64,000 bases of DNA. It comes from Lachnospiraceae bacterium (GTDB lineage: Bacteria; Bacillota; Clostridia; Lachnospirales; Bianqueaceae). The stretch covers positions 62,001 through 126,000 of the forward strand of contig JAAWDX010000004.1 in assembly GCA_022794035.1 (NCBI GenBank), given 5' to 3'. Numbering within the stretch: position 1 is the first letter of the stretch; each line of letters starts with the position of its first letter. The position numbers and the translations under genes are program-made. Positions 38,002-46,992 of the stretch are shown piece by piece. The notes under the pieces are model-generated. The model did not search any database. It had not been told where the DNA came from and worked only from the letters and a program-made list of their open reading frames with translations.

Positions 38002-38442
38002 TTATGAACGAACTACAACCTTTACGCCTTCTACGCGTATCACTGTCACAACAGTCCCCACCGGTATGGCTGTTTTACCGTCTTCGACTTTAGCAGACCA
38101 CACCTGCCCTTCGAGCTTAACCTGTCCTTTGCCTTCCATAGGAAGAATTTCTTCAATGACTTCTCCCATTTTTCCCGGAATCGCATCCACATTGGTCTTT
38201 TTCAGGCCCGGCTTTAGGAATTTAACGGCCAACGGCCTTGTTAAAACCAGCATCACAATCGTCACAACAATAAAGCAGACGATCTGCAGCCAAAGGGCGG
38301 CTCCTAGGATGCCGGCTACAAGGGCTGCGAGCCCTCCAAATGCAAACCAAATGGAAGTTAATCCAAGCGTCAGCGCCTCTACGACCACACAGATAATCGT
38401 CAGCGCCAGCCAAAAGTAGACTATGGTATCGATGCTTGTCAC
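38002..38442 (-). CDS. NfeD-family membrane protein
   Basis: 146 residues: membrane segments in about 5-72, then a C-terminal OB fold (about 85-146; GEVIEEILPMEGKGQVKLEGQVWSA). The usual partner of SPFH proteins. The start appears to be GTG 38442, oddly close to the GAGGGG ribosome site; no ATG lies nearby. Promoter at 38465-38492. First gene of nfeD-SPFH-rluA. Confidence 0.9.
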   Translation of the reverse strand: MTSIDTIVYFWLALTIICVVVEALTLGLTSIWFAFGGLAALVAGILGAALWLQIVCFIVVTIVMLVLTRPLAVKFLKPGLKKTNVDAIPGKMGEVIEEILPMEGKGQVKLEGQVWSAKVEDGKTAIPVGTVVTVIRVEGVKVVVRS

Positions 38443-38464
38443 CCCCTCTATATGCTATATCCGT

Positions 38465-38492
38465 ATTATAGCATTTTCCTTTTTAAAGTCAA
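38465..38492 (-). promoter_or_regulatory. Promoter of nfeD-SPFH-rluA
   Basis: Minus strand TTGACT (38492-38487), 16 bases, TATAAT (38470-38465) with an extended TG. Confidence 0.65.
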
Positions 38493-38504
38493 TAATACAG
38501 CACA

Positions 38505-39158
38505 TTATGCTTCTAGTATTTTCATGATTTTTTGTTTAATTCTCTGCAGTGCATTATCAATCGATTTAGGCTGCTTTCCCAAATGATCTGCAATCTGAAT
38601 ATAATCCATACCAGACAAAAACAGTGTTAACACATTCTTTTCCATGCTGCTGAGCCGATTTCCAATAGATTGCTTAAGCTGCTGCATTTTTTCTTCATCC
38701 ATCAAAATTTTCTCTGGATTTAGATCAGAAGGACCCGGCAGGACATCTGCCAGTCTTCTTTCTTTGCCCTCTTTATCCCAAATATGGCTTTCTAATGAGA
38801 CAGCCTGATTCAGCGGCATATGCTTTAAACGGGAAGAGATGCGTACAGCGGAGATAATCTGTCTTGTGATACACAGCTCTGCAAATTTTTTAAAATTGAC
38901 ATCCTTTTCCGGCCGAAAGTCCATAATCGCTTTATATAAGCCAATCATTCCTTCCTGGATGACATCGTCTCGGTCAGCTCCCATTAGAAAATATGTTCTG
39001 GCCTTGCCGCGGACCATCTCCTTATAGCGTTCCATCAGTATATCTGTTGCTTCTAGTATATCTGACATCTGATCTGTCTGATGGATTCGGGCAAGCAGTT
39101 CCTCATCCGGAAGTGTATTTCCATTTTCTTTTATCATTTCCCTACCCTGTATTTTCAT
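38505..39158 (-). CDS. sigH: Sporulation sigma factor SigH
   Basis: 217 residues, closely resembling Bacillus SigH. Seen: region 2 with RGKARTYFLMGADRDDVIQEGMIGLYKAI, FAELCITRQIISAVR, region 4 with LSGMDYIQIADHLGKQPKSIDNALQRIKQKI. Directs early sporulation genes. The ATG at 39158 overlaps the rlmB stop (TAATGA) and has no Shine-Dalgarno; an in-frame ATG at 39137 follows AGGG and would give 210 residues. It keeps the mrnC-rlmB-sigH order of Bacillus. Confidence 0.96.
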   Translation of the reverse strand: MKIQGREMIKENGNTLPDEELLARIHQTDQMSDILEATDILMERYKEMVRGKARTYFLMGADRDDVIQEGMIGLYKAIMDFRPEKDVNFKKFAELCITRQIISAVRISSRLKHMPLNQAVSLESHIWDKEGKERRLADVLPGPSDLNPEKILMDEEKMQQLKQSIGNRLSSMEKNVLTLFLSGMDYIQIADHLGKQPKSIDNALQRIKQKIMKILEA

Positions 39159-39889
39159 TAAGACCGCTGCCGCAGCGCTTCAAACAGCAAAATACCGGCC
39201 GCTACTGAAGCATTTAAAGAAGTGACCTGCCCTTTCATTGGCAGGCTTACAACAAAGTCACAGCGCTCCTTCACCAAACGGGTAATTCCCTCATGCTCAC
39301 CGCCAATAATAAGCGCAAGTGGTCCCTTCAAATCTGTCTGATATACGCTCTGCCCGTCCATATCAGCACAGGCAGTCCAAATGCCCTGCTGTTTCAGCTC
39401 TTCAATGAGCTTAGCGACGCTTGCTACCTTGGCTACCGGCATATATTCCAGAGCACCGGCGGCTGTTTTGGCCACTGCTTCTGTGAGCCCCACCGCATGA
39501 TGCCTGGAAATAATCACGCCATGTACGCCGGCGGCTTCCGCACTCCGCAAAATGGCACCCAAATTATGGGGATCCTGAATGCTCTCACAGATTAAAAGAA
39601 AAGGGGCCTCGCCTTTTTCCTCCGCTCGTCTTAAAATATCGGCTACCTCAGCATACTGAGAAGCGGCGCACAGCGCAACGACCCCCTGATGATTGCCTTT
39701 ATCACACAGTGTATCCAGCTTAGCTTTGTCCGTCTCCTGTATTAAAATTCTCTTTTTCTTGGCCAGTCCCGCAATCTGAATCAATGAACCGCTGTGCGGA
39801 GGCCTAGACAGATATAGTTTCTCAATCTCTCGGCCGGCTTTGATCGCTTCTAATACGGTATTTCTGCCATAAATAATCGAATCCGTCAT
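39158..39889 (-). CDS. rlmB: 23S rRNA (guanosine-2'-O-)-methyltransferase RlmB (TrmH/SpoU family)
   Basis: 243 residues: an N-terminal L30e-like substrate-binding domain (YGRNTVLEAIKAG) and a SpoU domain with the knotted cofactor site (IQDPHNLGAILRSAEAAGV; LIIGGEHEGI; VSLPMKGQVTSLNASVAAGI). Methylates G2251 of 23S rRNA in the family. Overlaps mrnC by 4 bases. Confidence 0.95.
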   Translation of the reverse strand: MTDSIIYGRNTVLEAIKAGREIEKLYLSRPPHSGSLIQIAGLAKKKRILIQETDKAKLDTLCDKGNHQGVVALCAASQYAEVADILRRAEEKGEAPFLLICESIQDPHNLGAILRSAEAAGVHGVIISRHHAVGLTEAVAKTAAGALEYMPVAKVASVAKLIEELKQQGIWTACADMDGQSVYQTDLKGPLALIIGGEHEGITRLVKERCDFVVSLPMKGQVTSLNASVAAGILLFEALRQRS

Positions 39890-40329
39890 TCTTTTCCTCC
39901 TGTTTTTTCCCTCTTAAACCGATCTGTCGCCAGCTTCATAAGCGCATATAAACGCTCCTCCTGTTTCGTTACATACAAATACCCCAGCAGCGCTTCAAAC
40001 CCAGTAGCCCATTTATAATCCACCAGCGTCGTATTTTTAGGCACGGTTAAAGACTTTTGATTTCTTCCGCGTTTAAAGACCTCTGTCTCTTCCTCTGTTA
40101 AATCCTCCATAATCAGCTTCATCATTTTCGCCTGAGAAGAAGCCTTAACAAAATGAACCGCTTCCACATGCATCTGTTTAGGTGTCTCCTGCTTGGTAAG
40201 CACCAGATGACTGCGGATATACAGGTCATACAGCGTATCGCCTATATATGCCAGTGCCAGCGGCTTGATCTGCTTAATTTCAAGCTGCTGGCCGGCGGCT
40301 TCCTGACAAATCAGCTCTAGAATGCCCAT
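39886..40329 (-). CDS. mrnC: Mini-ribonuclease III
   Basis: 147 residues: an RNase III catalytic domain without the RNA-binding domain. Seen: LALAYIGDTLYDLYIRSHLV with the metal-binding Asp residues, and YKWATGFEALLGYLYV. Trims 23S rRNA ends. In many Firmicutes cysS comes before it; here the GNAT gene does. Confidence 0.95.
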   Translation of the reverse strand: MGILELICQEAAGQQLEIKQIKPLALAYIGDTLYDLYIRSHLVLTKQETPKQMHVEAVHFVKASSQAKMMKLIMEDLTEEETEVFKRGRNQKSLTVPKNTTLVDYKWATGFEALLGYLYVTKQEERLYALMKLATDRFKREKTGGKE

Positions 40330-40331
40330 GC

Positions 40332-41330
40332 CTAGTGCTGCACCTTTTTCTTCATATCCGCCCAGGAGGCATGAATTTTAAATCCAGCCTTTTCATAGGC
40401 GCTTCTAGCCGGATTATCCTCCGCCGTAAACAGCGTCATATAGCGAGCGCCCGCCCGCTTAAACTCCAGACAAAGCTTATTAAACAGAACACTGGCAGCC
40501 CCGCACCCGCGGCACTCTGAATGAATTGCCAGTCCAAGAAAATATCCGCGTCCATAAGCATCCGGCACAATAGGCCCGGCAAAGCCTCCTACTCTTCCGT
40601 GATCAGACACAATCAGCATCGGTCTTGGCCCTCCCTCTCGGTTCATTTCTGCGGGGATTTGCCAGTTCCATAAATCATTATTTAAATCATCCACCAGCTC
40701 CTGCATTCCATGATGCCGCTTCGCATCATAAAATTCTACAGTATACCCAGCCTTCTCCATTTTTTGCTGATATGGCTTTAGAGCCTCCTCGGGCCATTCA
40801 TAGTCAGCCAGCTCCAGATGATAGCTGTTTTGATATGAAAAATCACGAAAGCCCATATTCTTAAAAAACAAATGAGCGCCGCTGCCAAGCTGCACGCCTG
40901 GCGCATTAGGATGGCGGTGCGCCTGCGTATTCGGTAAAATCCAGGTAATATTAACTGGATTAAAATAGGATACCTCCAGCTCCTGCATAGGGATTTGCCG
41001 CTCCTTCGCAAAGCAAAGCATGGCCTGCTGCAGCTTCTCAAGAAGCGCACGGCCTACTCCCTTTCTGCGCTTAGCAGGAATCACCTGAATCATCGTAACA
41101 AAAAACTTTTTTACGCCGCTATCAAAAAGCCCTAAAATGAAGCCCTCTTCTTCCGGTGCATAAAAAGAAAAAACCTGATCCTCCGCTTTAGGCGGTACTA
41201 AAAACAGGTCACAGAATTCTGCTTCCGTTAAACGCAGATAAAGCTGCTCTCCTCTATCGGTACATGCATTGTATATCTGAACAGCCCTTTGACAATTTTC
41301 TTTTGTAATCGGCCTATACGAGTTTTCCAT
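40332..41330 (-). CDS. Tandem GNAT-family N-acetyltransferase
   Basis: 332 residues with two GNAT folds. First (about 1-165): VIPAKRRKGVGRALLEKL binds acetyl-CoA. Second (about 185-332): AIHSECRGCGAASVLFNKL and ENPARSAYEKAGF. Both A motifs look usable. Substrate unknown. A possible minus-strand promoter TTGTAA-N16-TATTAA lies in the gap before anmK. It heads the GNAT-mrnC-rlmB-sigH run with 2- to 4-base joins. Confidence 0.85.
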   Translation of the reverse strand: MENSYRPITKENCQRAVQIYNACTDRGEQLYLRLTEAEFCDLFLVPPKAEDQVFSFYAPEEEGFILGLFDSGVKKFFVTMIQVIPAKRRKGVGRALLEKLQQAMLCFAKERQIPMQELEVSYFNPVNITWILPNTQAHRHPNAPGVQLGSGAHLFFKNMGFRDFSYQNSYHLELADYEWPEEALKPYQQKMEKAGYTVEFYDAKRHHGMQELVDDLNNDLWNWQIPAEMNREGGPRPMLIVSDHGRVGGFAGPIVPDAYGRGYFLGLAIHSECRGCGAASVLFNKLCLEFKRAGARYMTLFTAEDNPARSAYEKAGFKIHASWADMKKKVQH

Positions 41331-41346
41331 TTTATTCTCCTTTAAC

Positions 41347-41375
41347 TTGACATTTATTCTGATAGAGTGTTTAAT
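41347..41375 (+). promoter_or_regulatory. Promoter of anmK-serine hydrolase
   Basis: TTGACA (41347-41352), 17 bases, TTTAAT (41370-41375). Confidence 0.65.
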
Positions 41376-41418
41376 AAGACTATCCTAGTATATTACAAAT
41401 TTTTCAGGAGGTCAACGC

Positions 41419-42597
41419 ATGCTTTATGATATTATGCAGAAAAACGAAAAGCTGGTTATAGGCCTGATGAGCGGAACTTCTGCAGATGGCATAGACGCCG
41501 TACTGGTAAAAATCAGCGGCCATGGCATCGAAACAAAGGTAGAGCAGCTCGCTTTTGTCAGCCCTCCCTATACCGAAGAGGTCAGGGAACGCATTTTACA
41601 GGTCGCTGCCGGGAACTTTGGCGGAAGTCAGGAGCTTTGCTTAATGAACGTATTGCTTGGCGAATTATTCGCCGATGCCTGTCTCATGCTCTGTGAAAAA
41701 GCCGGCATCCAGCCAAGCGATGTCGACTTAATCGGAACTCACGGGCAGACGGTATATCACATTCCTACCGCTCAGCCCTATCTGGGTCATTCCATTACGG
41801 CAACCCTTCAGATCGGTGAACCCTCTGTACTCTGCGAACGGCTCGGCATCCTTACCGTATCCGATTTTCGCGTACGCGATGTAGCGGCTGGCGGCTTCGG
41901 CGCGCCTCTTGTGCCCTATACTGAGTACATTTTATACAGCGACCCGACGCGCCATGTCGGACTGCAAAACATCGGCGGTATCGGCAATATCACCGTCTTG
42001 CCCGCCGGCGGGAAATTAGACGACCTCACTGCCTTTGATACCGGTCCTGGTAATATGCTGATGGACAGCGTTGTAGGTCAGATTACCAATGGACGTCTTC
42101 GCTACGATGAGGGCGGTAAAATTGCTGCCAGCGGTCGGGTCAGCGAAGCCCTTCTTGAAAAACTAATGCAGGATCCTTACTTAAAGCAAACCCCTCCTAA
42201 AACAACCGGACGTGAATATTACGGGCAGGATTTTGTCCGCAAAATTATGCAGGATGGTCAGGCGCTTTCTCTATGTGATGCTGACATTTTGGCAACCACC
42301 ACGATGTTTACAGCTGCCTCGATTGCTTACTCCGTAAACCATCACTGCCAGCCGAAACCGCAGCGCTTGATTGTGGGCGGCGGCGGCAGCCTAAATCCCA
42401 CCTTAATGCAGATGATCGCTTCCTGTCTGCCTCAGGTAGAGGTCATGACCAACGAGGATCTTGGTCTTGACAGCAGCGCAAAAGAGGCCGTAGCCTTTGC
42501 CCTGCTTGCTAATGAAACCATCCATAGCCAGTGCAATAACGCCCCGGCAGCTACCGGAGCCAAGCATCCAGTCATTATGGGTAAAATCTGTCAGTAA
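41419..42597 (+). CDS. anmK: Anhydro-N-acetylmuramic acid kinase
   Basis: 392 residues. Opens the sugar ring and phosphorylates 1,6-anhydroMurNAc to MurNAc 6-phosphate in wall recycling. Seen: VIGLMSGTSADGIDAVL, GTHGQTVYH, FRVRDVAAGGFGAPLVPY, QNIGGIGNITVLP and DTGPGNMLMD, and IVGGGGSLNPTLM. CAGGAGG precedes the ATG. A serine hydrolase follows after 20 bases on the same transcript, consistent with muropeptide recycling. Confidence 0.95.
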   Translation: MLYDIMQKNEKLVIGLMSGTSADGIDAVLVKISGHGIETKVEQLAFVSPPYTEEVRERILQVAAGNFGGSQELCLMNVLLGELFADACLMLCEKAGIQPSDVDLIGTHGQTVYHIPTAQPYLGHSITATLQIGEPSVLCERLGILTVSDFRVRDVAAGGFGAPLVPYTEYILYSDPTRHVGLQNIGGIGNITVLPAGGKLDDLTAFDTGPGNMLMDSVVGQITNGRLRYDEGGKIAASGRVSEALLEKLMQDPYLKQTPPKTTGREYYGQDFVRKIMQDGQALSLCDADILATTTMFTAASIAYSVNHHCQPKPQRLIVGGGGSLNPTLMQMIASCLPQVEVMTNEDLGLDSSAKEAVAFALLANETIHSQCNNAPAATGAKHPVIMGKICQ

Positions 42598-42617
42598 ATA
42601 CAAAGGAGTATCATTAT

Positions 42618-43676
42618 ATGGCATCATCTTTATCTCATGCAGAAGCTTTACTAGAGCAGGGGCTTCGCGATCGGGTCTATTCCGGTGCTGCGCTTGCAAT
42701 TGGAAATGCAGAGCAGGTATTTGTTTCTCACACAGTCGGGCATGTTTCTTATGAGGAAAACGCCGCCCCCATTACCTCCTCTACTCTTTTTGATATGGCC
42801 AGCATCTCTAAAATTCTGGGAACGACCTTCTGCGCATTTCATATGATTGAGGAAGGCCGTCTATGTCTTCAGGATTCGTTAGCGGACTTCTTTTCTGATG
42901 TGCCCGAAGATAAACAGGATATTACTATCTATCATCTTATGACGCATACCAGCGGCCTACCGGCTGAGCTCTTTCTCTGGAAGCTCTGCCAGACGCCTGA
43001 GCAGGTAGTTTCGGCCATTCTAAATGCGCCACTAGATTTTCCCATCGGAAGCAATATTCAATATAGCTGTATGGGCTATATTCTGCTTGGCAAAATCATG
43101 GAAGGCATTACCGGGCGCAGTCTGGATCAGCTGGCTAAGGAATGGACCTTTGATCCTCTCGGTATGCGGGCCACAGGATATCGTCCTGTATCTGCCTGCT
43201 CTCCTGATCCTTCCATCGCCTATACGGAAACGATGACGCTATCCGGCCCCGGCCTTCCCGGTGTGGTACATGACGAAAATGCTAGATTCTTAAACGGTAT
43301 TTCCGGCAACGCCGGTGTTTTCTCTAATTTAGATGATATGATTCTTTTCGCTCAGATGCTTTCTCAAAAAGGAAAACCTCTGATCAGCCGCCGTCTGATG
43401 GAACTTGCCTGCCGTAATTATACGCCCGGGCTGGATGAAAACCGCGGCCTTGGATTTCAGCTGAGCGGTCCGGCGCCTACCTTTTTTGGCGATCTCTTTG
43501 GAAATGACGGGATTGGACATACTGGATATACCGGTACTTCCCTTGCCGTGGACCCTCACAGCGGCCTATATGTCGTACTGCTGACGAATCGGGTGCATCC
43601 TACCCGTGATAATGCAGGGCTGACGCGGCTGCGGCATCAGATTCACAATGCAGCTGTGGCAGAATTTCTTCACTAA
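42618..43676 (+). CDS. Serine hydrolase, class C beta-lactamase family
   Basis: 352 residues. Nucleophile motif SISK (FDMASISKILG; Ser-x-x-Lys), then IQYSCMGYILLG, where YSC stands in place of the usual Y-(A/S)-N, and a C-terminal GHTGYTGTS box (the KTG counterpart). No signal peptide, so it is likely cytoplasmic. Family members are amidases, esterases or D-peptidases; B. subtilis AmiE (YbbE) in the MurNAc recycling operon is one. Being paired with anmK suggests removal of peptide from MurNAc, but this is inference. Confidence 0.82.
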   Translation: MASSLSHAEALLEQGLRDRVYSGAALAIGNAEQVFVSHTVGHVSYEENAAPITSSTLFDMASISKILGTTFCAFHMIEEGRLCLQDSLADFFSDVPEDKQDITIYHLMTHTSGLPAELFLWKLCQTPEQVVSAILNAPLDFPIGSNIQYSCMGYILLGKIMEGITGRSLDQLAKEWTFDPLGMRATGYRPVSACSPDPSIAYTETMTLSGPGLPGVVHDENARFLNGISGNAGVFSNLDDMILFAQMLSQKGKPLISRRLMELACRNYTPGLDENRGLGFQLSGPAPTFFGDLFGNDGIGHTGYTGTSLAVDPHSGLYVVLLTNRVHPTRDNAGLTRLRHQIHNAAVAEFLH

Positions 43677-43691
43677 TTGATATCATAAAAA

Positions 43692-43734
43692 CGGAAGCGT
43701 TATCCCCGATCGGTGGTAAACGCTTCCGCTTTTT
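43692..43734. terminator. Bidirectional terminator between the serine hydrolase gene and truA
   Basis: CGGAAGCGTT (43692-43701) pairs with AACGCTTCCG (43719-43728); an A run lies before and a T run after. Confidence 0.9.
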
Positions 43735-44471
43735 TAATATTCGACTTCCATTAGCATCAGGCCGCTGGAGGGCGCTGTGAAACCGGCGTTTCTGCGATCC
43801 TTTCCTGCCAGCATGGCAGGGACGTCGCTGGGGAGCTTCTCTCCCATGCCAATTTCGATCAATGTGCCAACCATAATACGAACCATATTATATAAAAATC
43901 CATTTCCGGTAATCGTAATGCGAATTTCCGGCTCCAGCTCTTCGATATTGATTTCATATATAGTTCTGACCGTTGACTTTTTGAGCCGTTTATTAGAACA
44001 AAAGGCTTTAAAATCATGTTCGCCGATCCAATACAGCGCTGCCTCCTTCATTCGGTCTGTATTTAAAGGCTCTGCAAGCTCATACACAAAATTTTTTTCA
44101 AACACATTGGAAATGCAGCTATTCCAGATCCGATACTGATAGGTTTTGCGTTTCACATTAAAACGGCTATGGAACCGATCCGGCACTCTTTCCACACGGC
44201 TTACCGCAATGTCCTTTGGCAGGTAGCGGTTTAGGTATTCTAAAATTTCCTCGGGATCCATCTCAACGGGCACATGGAAATTCGCAACCTGACCAAAGGC
44301 ATGGGCACCCGCATCGGTACGTCCTGAGCCAATGACTTCGACCGGAATCGTAAACAAACGCTCTAAAATGGCTTCCAGCTTGCCTTGAATCGTGTTTTCT
44401 GTATTCCCTTGTCTCTGCCAGCCATTATATTTCGTCCCTACATACTGAATGGTTAATTTATAATTTGCCAT
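43734..44471 (-). CDS. truA: tRNA pseudouridine(38-40) synthase TruA
   Basis: 245 residues. Seen: IQYVGTKYNGWQRQ, the catalytic Asp in GSGRTDAGAHAFGQVANF, FHSRFNVKRKTYQYRI and NGFLYNMVRIMVGTLIEIG. Modifies the anticodon stem-loop of many tRNAs. Starts 18 bases after the phosphofructokinase stop, so the two are probably cotranscribed. Confidence 0.96.
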   Translation of the reverse strand: MANYKLTIQYVGTKYNGWQRQGNTENTIQGKLEAILERLFTIPVEVIGSGRTDAGAHAFGQVANFHVPVEMDPEEILEYLNRYLPKDIAVSRVERVPDRFHSRFNVKRKTYQYRIWNSCISNVFEKNFVYELAEPLNTDRMKEAALYWIGEHDFKAFCSNKRLKKSTVRTIYEINIEELEPEIRITITGNGFLYNMVRIMVGTLIEIGMGEKLPSDVPAMLAGKDRRNAGFTAPSSGLMLMEVEY

Positions 44472-44489
44472 TATAGATTGACCGCTTTC

Positions 44490-45701
44490 TTAATGCTTCC
44501 GGTATAGAAAAACCGGCAAGCCATTTTCCATCACAGGCCGTGACTCTCCCTGAATCAAGGGAAGGGCATACTGAACAAATTCCTGCGTAATGTCACTGCC
44601 GTCTTCACTGATCCAGGCTTTGGGAAACAGCTTTTCCTGGTTGCAAACCTGTGACACATCTACTGCCTTGTACTGCATTACATAAGAATCGGCAGCCCTG
44701 CGCTCCATTCCAATCATCACGCCGCTTTCTCCCTGAAGCGCCAGACTCACGCCCTCTTCGCCGCAGCGCTGCGCTTCCTCCACATCGGTAAGCGAGGCCT
44801 CGATCGCATTAGAGCGCTGCGTAATGTTGAGTTCTACAGAACGAACCTTGACTCCCAGCCGCTGCTTGATTGTATTTTCCAATATTTTTCCACAGCCGGT
44901 TAAATTTTTATGGCCGAAAACATCCGTTGCAATTTCCTGTTCATATTCACATATCAGCTTGCCAGACTGATCATGAATTCCCTCTGATACACAGATAATC
45001 AGATTCTGTTTCGATTCCAAAAGTGTCTTTACGCGGATAAGCATGTCCTCTAAATCAAAATCAGCTTCCGGCAGATAAATTAACACCGGATTGTCTCCTT
45101 CATATTTTCTGGCCAAGACAGAGGCGGCTGTAAGCCATCCAGCAGATCTTCCCATGATTTCAACAATCGTAACCGATTTTGTATGATAAACCTCTGAGTC
45201 CAAAACCATTTGCCGTACCATGGAAGCAACAAATTTTGCGGCACTGCCAAAACCAGGCGTATGGTCTGTCATGATGAGATCATTGTCGATTGTTTTAGGA
45301 ATCCCAATAAAGCGGATATCCGAATGAATTTGCTTAGCATAGCGGGACAGCTTGCTTACTGTATCCATAGAATCATTGCCGCCTATGTACAAAAAATAAC
45401 CGATATGATAGCGGTTAAGCTGCTCAAAGATCTGCGCATACACGGCATGGCTTAGATCTTCTGGAAGCTTATAGCGGCAGGAACCCAGATAGGCCGCCGG
45501 CGTTGTACGCAGCAGCATAGCCTCCTGATCAGAAAGGCAGCTTAAGTCCAGTACCTGATCCTGCAGGAATCCTTCAATTCCATTGACCATTCCTATGACT
45601 TTGTGCTGAGCAGCTCTTCCGGCTTTAAGCACACCATATAAACTGCTGTTAATCACTGCGGTAGGCCCACCGGATTGTCCAACCAAAATATTCTTCTTCA
45701 T
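44490..45701 (-). CDS. pfp: Phosphofructokinase, probably pyrophosphate-dependent
   Basis: 403 residues, of the longer clostridial/Thermotoga-like type. Phosphorylates fructose 6-phosphate to the 1,6-bisphosphate. Seen: GQSGGPTAVINSSLYGV, YIGGNDSMDT, GIPKTIDNDL, VEIMGRSAGWL. In the ATP enzymes the second and third motifs read GGDGS and PGTIDND; here Gly104 (E. coli numbering) is Asp and Gly124 is Lys, the established pair for pyrophosphate use. It would make glycolysis cheaper in ATP and reversible. truA follows on the same strand. Confidence 0.88.
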   Translation of the reverse strand: MKKNILVGQSGGPTAVINSSLYGVLKAGRAAQHKVIGMVNGIEGFLQDQVLDLSCLSDQEAMLLRTTPAAYLGSCRYKLPEDLSHAVYAQIFEQLNRYHIGYFLYIGGNDSMDTVSKLSRYAKQIHSDIRFIGIPKTIDNDLIMTDHTPGFGSAAKFVASMVRQMVLDSEVYHTKSVTIVEIMGRSAGWLTAASVLARKYEGDNPVLIYLPEADFDLEDMLIRVKTLLESKQNLIICVSEGIHDQSGKLICEYEQEIATDVFGHKNLTGCGKILENTIKQRLGVKVRSVELNITQRSNAIEASLTDVEEAQRCGEEGVSLALQGESGVMIGMERRAADSYVMQYKAVDVSQVCNQEKLFPKAWISEDGSDITQEFVQYALPLIQGESRPVMENGLPVFLYRKH

Positions 45702-45803
45702 TCCCCTTCATTCCTCTCTGCCATTTCGTCTTTAATCATGTGTATTATACGGTATCCACTCTATAAAGTCAATTTATGTTGTTGATAAAGTTTCATAAAA
45801 CTC

Positions 45804-45832
45804 TTGACAATCTATGATAACTATACTATAAT
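45804..45832 (+). promoter_or_regulatory. Promoter of tRNA-Thr
   Basis: TTGACA (45804-45809), 17 bases, TATAAT (45827-45832): full consensus, 12 bases before the tRNA. Confidence 0.85.
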
Positions 45833-45844
45833 AATCAAGCATTT

Positions 45845-45917
45845 GCTTCCATGGCTCAGTAGGTAGAGCGACGCACTCGTAATGCGTAGGTCATCGGTTC
45901 GAATCCGATTGGAAGCT
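45845..45917 (+). tRNA. tRNA-Thr (anticodon CGT)
   Basis: Acceptor stem GCTTCCA (45845-45851) with TGGAAGC (45910-45916) and discriminator T. Anticodon stem ACGCA/TGCGT encloses CT-CGT-AA, with CGT at 45878-45880, reading ACG codons. The T arm ATCGG-TTCGAAT-CCGAT is perfect. CCA is not encoded. Confidence 0.95.
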
Positions 45918-45964
45918 TTTTTTATTGTTTATTTTCCATATTTCTTTTTGGTGCCCGTGTGCAT

Positions 45965-46013
45965 AAAAATAGGCTGCTGCTCCAGTAGATCTCTTCTACT
46001 TTTGCAACAGCCT
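45965..46013 (-). terminator. Terminator after dapA
   Basis: On the minus strand AGGCTGTTGC (46013-46004) pairs with GCAGCAGCCT (45980-45971), with one G-T pair and an inner AGTAGA/TCTACT stem, then ATTTTTAT. Confidence 0.75.
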
Positions 46014-46020
46014 TTTGTTC

Positions 46021-46902
46021 TTATAGAAGCTTCATTATGCGAAGCGTCTCTTCCAGATGCTGCCGGTTTTTTTCTTCCATCGTTGTCAGCGGAAGCCGGC
46101 ACTCTCCAACCTGCATTCCCAGCATGTTCATCGCTTCTTTTACAGGAATGGGACTGGTCTCGCAGAATAATACCTTAATCAGCGGAAGAAGCTCGATCTG
46201 CGTCGCCGCTGCTTTGCTATACTCTCCGCTTAAGCATGCATGCATCATCGAGGATACCTGATTAGGCAGAAGATTGGCTACTACCGAAATAACACCGCTT
46301 CCTCCCATACTCATCAAAGGAACCGCTAAGCCATCTTCTCCCGAGTACACCTGTACTTCAGGGCCGCATAGCTGAAAGATCTCGCCTACCTGATTAAAAT
46401 TGCATTCTTTAACACCAATAATATTATCGCATGCCTCCATCAAAGAAGCTACCGTAGATGGCTCCATATTCATCCCGGTACGTCCCGGCACATTATATAG
46501 AATGATCGGCACGGAAACCGCTTTGGCAATGCGCTTATAATGCTCAATCAGACCCTTCTGCGTGGTCTTATTATAATAAGGCGTTACGCTCAAAAGTCCG
46601 TCGGCTCCTGCTTCTTCTGCCATACGGCTCAGTTCAGCCCCATGCTTGGTATCATTCGAGCCACATCCGGCAATGACAGGAATTCTATGCCGCACCGTCT
46701 CTACCGTATGCCGGATCACATCAATCTGCTCTTCATCCGTCATAACCGAGGCTTCCCCTGTTGTACCCGTGATGATAATCGCATCTGTTCCGCCTTGTAT
46801 CTGAAATTCTAAAAGCTCATCCAGTTTTTGGAAATCAACACCAGTTTCATTAAATGGAGTGATCAATGCTACGCCGGATCCTTTAAACACCGACTTTGCC
46901 AT
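46021..46902 (-). CDS. dapA: 4-hydroxy-tetrahydrodipicolinate synthase
   Basis: First committed step of lysine, meso-diaminopimelate and spore dipicolinate synthesis: condenses pyruvate with aspartate semialdehyde. 293 residues from ATG 46902, which follows GAGGA by 6 bases; a longer frame to 46953 lacks a ribosome site. Seen: TPFNETGVDF, the TTGEASVM carboxylate loop, the Tyr in ILYNVPGRTG, and the Schiff-base Lys in IIGVKECN. Lies downstream of efp. Confidence 0.96.
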   Translation of the reverse strand: MAKSVFKGSGVALITPFNETGVDFQKLDELLEFQIQGGTDAIIITGTTGEASVMTDEEQIDVIRHTVETVRHRIPVIAGCGSNDTKHGAELSRMAEEAGADGLLSVTPYYNKTTQKGLIEHYKRIAKAVSVPIILYNVPGRTGMNMEPSTVASLMEACDNIIGVKECNFNQVGEIFQLCGPEVQVYSGEDGLAVPLMSMGGSGVISVVANLLPNQVSSMMHACLSGEYSKAAATQIELLPLIKVLFCETSPIPVKEAMNMLGMQVGECRLPLTTMEEKNRQHLEETLRIMKLL

Positions 46903-46992
46903 AATAATCCTCATTTCTGCACCGCTTTTGATACATCCATCACTTTGCCTCAAGCGGTACGCAGATGCAAAGCGTCTATCTCCTGACTCTGC

